Assembly: GCF_000982955.1 (NCBI RefSeq)
Contig: NZ_KQ058727.1
Span: forward strand, 1-64,000
Length of the DNA stretch: 64,000 nt
Source of the DNA: Micromonospora sp. HK10
Lineage (GTDB): Bacteria; Actinomycetota; Actinomycetes; Mycobacteriales; Micromonosporaceae
Direction of reading: 5' to 3'
Shown here piece by piece: positions 60,789 to 64,000 of the stretch. The notes below the pieces were generated by a model, which saw nothing but the letters and a program-made list of their open reading frames with translations, did no database searches and had not been told where the DNA came from. The position numbers and the translations under genes are program-made. Every line of letters starts with the position of its first letter. Positions within the stretch are counted from its first letter, which is position 1.

Positions 60789-61466
60789 TCAGACCCGCGC
60801 GCGGCGGGCCAGGCGCTCCGGGTCGAGGATGATGATGCTCTTGCCGTCCAGTCGGAGCCAGCCGCGCGAGGCGAAGTCGGCCAGCGCCTTGTTCACGGTC
60901 TCCCGGGAGGCGCCGACGAGCTGGGCGATCTCCTCCTGGGTCAGGTCGTGGGTCACCCGCAGCACGCCACCATCCCGGGTGCCGAACCGGCCGGCCATCT
61001 GGAGCAGGTTCTTGGCGACCCGACCCGGCACGTCGGTGAAGATCAGGTCGGCCAGCGAGTCGTTCGTCCGGCGCAGCCGGCGGGCGAGCACCCGCAGCAG
61101 TTGCTCGGCGATCTCGGGCCGGTTGTTCAGCCAGGGCCGCAGCGCCTGCTTGCGCAGCCGGACCAGCCGGGTGTCGGTCACCGCGGTGGCCGTCGCCGTA
61201 CGCGGCCCCGGGTCGAAGAGCGACAGCTCGCCGACCATGTCCGACGGGCCCATCACGGCGATCAGGTTCTGCCGGCCGTCCGCCGCGCGGCGGCCAACCT
61301 TGATCTTGCCGGACAGGAGGATGTAGAGACTGTCGCCGGGCTCGCCCTCGTTGAAGACGACCTCGCCCTTGCGGACCTCGATCGTCTCCATCTCCTTGGC
61401 GAGCGCCTCGGCAGCCTCCGGGTCGACACCCTGGAAGATCCCGCTACGGGCCAGTACCTCGTCCAT
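60789..61466 (-). CDS. crp: Crp/Fnr-family cAMP-responsive regulator
   Basis: 225 aa global regulator, orthologue of M. tuberculosis Rv3676 by sequence and by neighbours. Cyclic-nucleotide domain (about 1-115): [20 protein letters not shown] and the phosphate-binding cassette [19 protein letters not shown] (GELS...RTA). Long dimer helix, then winged helix [20 protein letters not shown] with recognition helix [17 protein letters not shown]. No Fnr-type cysteines. ATG at 61466. Divergent from the cobinamide hydrolase gene. The cyclase at 37855 and the CpdA-type phosphoesterase at 20736 could feed the same signal. Confidence 0.95.
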   Translation of the reverse strand: MDEVLARSGIFQGVDPEAAEALAKEMETIEVRKGEVVFNEGEPGDSLYILLSGKIKVGRRAADGRQNLIAVMGPSDMVGELSLFDPGPRTATATAVTDTRLVRLRKQALRPWLNNRPEIAEQLLRVLARRLRRTNDSLADLIFTDVPGRVAKNLLQMAGRFGTRDGGVLRVTHDLTQEEIAQLVGASRETVNKALADFASRGWLRLDGKSIIILDPERLARRARV

Positions 61467-61620
61467 CGCGCACCTCCGCTTGCGCGTGCCGTCCGTCGGC
61501 CGGGTCCGCCGTCCGCTGATCCCTCGCGCGCCGCCAGTCTAGGCGCACATGAGCTGGAATCAGAGGCGCACCCCTGGAATCTTGATCGTTGGGCGTAACC
61601 CTCCTGACCCGATCGGGGAC

Positions 61621-61626
61621 TACAAT
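61621..61626 (+). promoter_or_regulatory. consensus-like -10 TACAAT upstream of cobinamide hydrolase gene
   Basis: TACAAT, no matching -35. A hairpin GCGCCCGG-GACG-CCGGGCGC (61650-61669) follows before the second -10 (61696). If used, it gives a leadered transcript alongside the leaderless one. Confidence 0.35.
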
Positions 61627-61695
61627 CCCGCCCTCCAGGCGGCCGTGCGGCGCCCGGGACGCCGGGCGCGCGTCACCGGTGCCCACCCCTGATCG

Positions 61696-61701
61696 TAGGG
61701 T
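61696..61701 (+). promoter_or_regulatory. -10 box TAGGGT, leaderless start
   Basis: TAGGGT 7 bases before the GTG at 61709; no ribosome site. Confidence 0.45.
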
Positions 61702-61708
61702 CGGTGCC

Positions 61709-62374
61709 GTGCTGAACGAGCCGTTCCTGACCACCCGCCCCGAGGCCGGGTCGGACATCCCGCTGCTGGTCTGGCGGACCGCGGCACCGCTGCTGGCCGT
61801 CGGCAGCGCCCCGCTGGGCGGCGGGATCGGTGTACGCCGCTGGGTGCTCAACGCGACCGTGCCGATGTCGTACGACCGGGACGACCCGGCCGACCACCTG
61901 GCCGAACTGGCCGGCGGGCTGGGCCTGGCCGGGCCCGGGGTGGGCCTGCTGACCGGCGTCGACGTGGCCGAGGTGGTGGCCCGGACCGACGGCGGCGTCC
62001 GGGTCTGGGCCACGGTCGGGCTCGGCACCCCGGTGTGGGCCGCCGCACCCGCGCCCGCCGCCCCGGCGCAGCGCGTCGGCACGGTCAACATCGTGGCGTA
62101 CGTGCCGGCCCGGCTCGGCGACGCCGCCCTGGTCAACGCCGTGGCCACGGCCACCGAGGCGAAGGCGCAGGCGATCTGGGAGCTGGGCCTGCCCGCCACC
62201 GGCACGCCCACCGACGCGGTCACCGTGCTCTGCCCGGCGGACGGCGAGCCGGCCCCGTACGGCGGCCCGCGCTCGACCTGGGGCGCCCCGCTGGCCCGGG
62301 CCGTGCACGCGGCCGTCCGGGCCGGCGGCGCCGGCACCGTGGTCCCCTGGTCCGACCAACGCCGGGAGGACTGA
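61709..62374 (+). CDS. adenosylcobinamide amidohydrolase (CbiZ family)
   Basis: 221 aa. Matches the CbiZ pattern: PLLAVGSAPLGGGIGVRRWV, NATVPMSYDRDDPADHLAEL, GVGLLTGVDVAEVVAR, GTVNIVAYVPARLGDAALVN and a C-terminal TDAVTVLCP segment. CbiZ cleaves the amide bond of adenosylcobinamide to release cobyric acid for B12 salvage. No cobalamin riboswitch core is visible upstream and no other cobalamin gene is in the window. GTG at 61709, leaderless. Divergent from crp. Confidence 0.88.
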   Translation: MLNEPFLTTRPEAGSDIPLLVWRTAAPLLAVGSAPLGGGIGVRRWVLNATVPMSYDRDDPADHLAELAGGLGLAGPGVGLLTGVDVAEVVARTDGGVRVWATVGLGTPVWAAAPAPAAPAQRVGTVNIVAYVPARLGDAALVNAVATATEAKAQAIWELGLPATGTPTDAVTVLCPADGEPAPYGGPRSTWGAPLARAVHAAVRAGGAGTVVPWSDQRRED

Positions 62375-62452
62375 GCCGGGTCGACGGGTCGGTATTCCCC
62401 GGTCCGGCCGCGCCGACCGGGCTGGGCCGGGCGGGTCGACGGGTCGGCTTTT

Positions 62453-62466
62453 CGGCCGATCGGCCG
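62453..62466. promoter_or_regulatory. 14-bp perfect palindrome CGGCCGATCGGCCG
   Basis: Lies 24 bases upstream of the TACCGT -10 (62490-62495) of the CapA-like gene. Also in this 129-base gap: two copies of CGGGTCGACGGGTCGG (near 62377 and 62431). Possible regulator site; by chance such palindromes occur often at this GC content. Confidence 0.3.
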
Positions 62467-62489
62467 TCGTCGGCGCGTTCACCGCCCGG

Positions 62490-62495
62490 TACCGT
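62490..62495 (+). promoter_or_regulatory. -10 box TACCGT, probable leaderless start of CapA-like gene
   Basis: TACCGT 8 bases before the ATG at 62504, with no purine-rich ribosome site beyond GGCCGGCG. Confidence 0.4.
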
Positions 62496-62503
62496 GGCCG
62501 GCG

Positions 62504-63670
62504 ATGTACGCTCCCGCGCCTCCCGTGTCCCCGTTCCGGCGCCGCGCCGCCGCGGCCCTCGGCGTGCTGCTCGCCGCCCTGCTGGCGGGCGGGTGCGCGC
62601 AGCCCGACGCCGACGAGTCGGTGTGGCGGCCGGGCGCGGACGGCGCACCGGCCGGTTCCGCGGCGCCGGCCACCGCCGACCAGCCCGCCGACGCCGGCGA
62701 GCAGGCGATCTCGCTGGCCGCCACCGGCGACGTGATCATGGGCAACGCGCCGAACCGGCTGCCGGCCGACGGCGGAAACGGCTTCTTCGACGACGTCAAG
62801 GCCGCGCTCAAGGGCGACCTCGTGATGGGCAACCTGGAGGAGCCGCTCACCGAGGACACCGGCACCGGCAAGTGCGGGCCGAAGCCGCAGAACTGCTACC
62901 AGTTCCGGGCACCCCCGGAGTACGCGAAACACCTCAAGGAGGCCGGGTTCCAGCTGCTCAACCAGGCCAACAACCACGGCTACGACTACGGCCCCAAGGG
63001 CTACCGGAACACCCAGCGGGCGCTGGAGGAGCACGACCTGCAGCACACCGGCGCCCCGGACCAGATCACCGTGGTCGAGGTCCAGGGCGTCAAGGTCGCG
63101 GTGGTCGGCTTCTCCTCGTACGTCTGGTCCAACAGCCTGGTCGACATCGAGTCGGCGAAGCGGGTGGTGGCGAAGGCGGCGACCGAGGCCGACCTGGTCG
63201 TGGTGCAGGTGCACATGGGTGCCGAGGGCGCCGACAAGAGCCACGTGAAGCCCGGCACCGAGCTGTTCTTCGGGGAGAACCGGGGCGACCCGATCAGGTT
63301 CTCCCACGCGGTGGTCGACGCCGGCGCCGACCTGGTCGTCGGGCACGGGCCGCACGTGCTGCGCGGCATGGAGTTCTACCGGGGCCGGCTGATCGCGTAC
63401 AGCCTGGGCAACTTCGCCGGCGGCGGCAGGTCGCTGAACCCGTCCGGTCGGCTCGGCTGGGGCGGGGTGCTGAAGGTCACGCTCAAGCCGGACGGCAGCT
63501 TCGTCGACGGCCGCTTCACCGCCACCGTGATGAACAGCGTCGGCCGCCCCTCGATCGACCGGCAGCAGCGCGGCCTCGGGCTGGTCCGTGAGGTGAGCGG
63601 GGCCGATTTCCCGCGTACCGGGGCCCGGATCGACGCGGCCGGCCGGATCCGGGTGCCGTCCGGCGGCTGA
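62504..63670 (+). CDS. CapA/PgsA-family lipoprotein (metallophosphatase fold)
   Basis: 388 aa. Lipobox LLAGGC (Cys31) after a hydrophobic stretch, a Gly/Pro/Ala linker to about residue 68, then the CapA domain: [62 protein letters not shown] and [16 protein letters not shown] with SLGNFAGGG. These match metal ligands of the metallophosphatase fold. CapA of Bacillus handles poly-gamma-glutamate, but actinobacterial members occur without cap genes; a cell-surface polymer role is a guess. ATG at 62504. Confidence 0.9.
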   Translation: MYAPAPPVSPFRRRAAAALGVLLAALLAGGCAQPDADESVWRPGADGAPAGSAAPATADQPADAGEQAISLAATGDVIMGNAPNRLPADGGNGFFDDVKAALKGDLVMGNLEEPLTEDTGTGKCGPKPQNCYQFRAPPEYAKHLKEAGFQLLNQANNHGYDYGPKGYRNTQRALEEHDLQHTGAPDQITVVEVQGVKVAVVGFSSYVWSNSLVDIESAKRVVAKAATEADLVVVQVHMGAEGADKSHVKPGTELFFGENRGDPIRFSHAVVDAGADLVVGHGPHVLRGMEFYRGRLIAYSLGNFAGGGRSLNPSGRLGWGGVLKVTLKPDGSFVDGRFTATVMNSVGRPSIDRQQRGLGLVREVSGADFPRTGARIDAAGRIRVPSGG

Positions 63671-63709
63671 CCCGGCGCGTGGGCCCGCCGGGACGTCGGC
63701 CCCGCGACG

Positions 63710-63715
63710 TAGGCT
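63710..63715 (+). promoter_or_regulatory. -10 box TAGGCT, leaderless start of nth
   Basis: TAGGCT 7 bases before the GTG at 63723. Confidence 0.5.
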
Positions 63716-63722
63716 GGCCGGC

Positions 63723-64000
63723 GTGACCACGCGTTCCCCCGAGACCGACCTCGGTCGCACCCGCCGGGCCCGGCGGATCGGCCGGGTGCTGACCGAGACG
63801 CATCCCGACGCGCACTGTGAGCTCGACCACGGCAACGCGCTGGAGCTGGCCGTCGCCACCATCCTGTCCGCGCAGTGCACCGACAAGAAGGTCAACGAGG
63901 TCACCCCGAAGCTCTTCGCCCGTTACCGCACCGCCGCCGACTACGCCGGGGCGGACCGCGCCGAGTTGGAGGAGCTGATCCGGCCGACCGGCTTCTACCG
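63723..64000 (+). CDS. nth: endonuclease III, N-terminal part (partial)
   Basis: DNA glycosylase/AP lyase of base excision repair that removes oxidised pyrimidines. The window ends after ~92 codons. Seen: [60 protein letters not shown], the first helices of the Nth fold ([13 protein letters not shown] is diagnostic). Catalytic Lys/Asp and the [4Fe-4S] cysteines lie beyond the window. GTG at 63723. In M. tuberculosis nth (Rv3674c) also neighbours crp. Confidence 0.93.
   Translation, partial: MTTRSPETDLGRTRRARRIGRVLTETHPDAHCELDHGNALELAVATILSAQCTDKKVNEVTPKLFARYRTAADYAGADRAELEELIRPTGFY

Overview
The window is very GC-rich, almost gapless bacterial DNA with strong G/C bias at third codon positions, frequent GTG starts and ATGA/GTGA stop-start overlaps. 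A WhiB-family regulator, two ArsA-like ATPases, an actinobacterial leuA with a leucine leader peptide, a dual-start aspartokinase, and several promoters whose -10 box lies 6-8 bases before the start codon (leaderless messages) place it in the Actinobacteria. Overall gene content suggests Micromonosporaceae (Micromonospora-like); that genus-level guess is inference.

Layout. 1-1322: replication/repair end (dnaX 3' end, ybaB/ebfC, recR). 1323-1825: a promoter region with a 58-bp tandem repeat. 1826-7784: a complete five-gene oligopeptide-type ABC importer closed by a strong terminator. 7834-16453: accessory genes (secreted HNH nuclease, three unrelated small proteins, two MFS exporters, an ArsR-type regulator, a nitroreductase-like protein) and leuA with its attenuator. 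16702-19032: aspartokinase (alpha and beta products) and aspartate-semialdehyde dehydrogenase. 19112-28679: diguanylate cyclase, two metallophosphoesterases, secreted 5'-nucleotidase, MFS exporter, hypotheticals, tRNA-Pro(CGG). 28705-37858: YqeY, then the conserved block class A PBP - wblA/whiB4 - two ArsA-like ATPases - DUF4177 - RidA - metallo-hydrolase. 60789-64000: Crp, adenosylcobinamide amidohydrolase, CapA-like lipoprotein and the start of nth.

The same block (ponA2-whiB4-Rv3680-Rv3679-Rv3678c-Rv3677c ... crp ... nth) is known from Mycobacterium tuberculosis, where the metallo-hydrolase lies directly next to crp. Here about 23 kb (37855-60501) separates them. That insert holds two modules. 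The first is a signalling/conflict module: a class III cyclase fused to a STAND-type ATPase, a membrane Ser/Thr kinase, a small membrane protein with a duplicated motif, a TPR protein, and a 1255-residue TPR-CHAT protease with intact His/Cys dyad, encoded divergently from a translationally coupled pair (a small Cys-motif protein and a three-helix membrane protein). The second is a TetR-controlled acyl-CoA operon: TIGR03084 protein, AtuA-like protein, two IVD/LCAD-type acyl-CoA dehydrogenases and both subunits of an acyl-CoA carboxylase, almost all with 4-bp overlaps. The CHAT module is the best candidate for an undescribed system.

Regulation readable from the sequence includes the leuA leader peptide/hairpin, the internal lysC start, a TetR operator overlapping a -35 box, a shared bidirectional -10 region between yqeY and a phosphoesterase gene, paired GGCTGAGCC elements between an exporter and its ArsR-type neighbour, and strong terminators at convergent gene ends.
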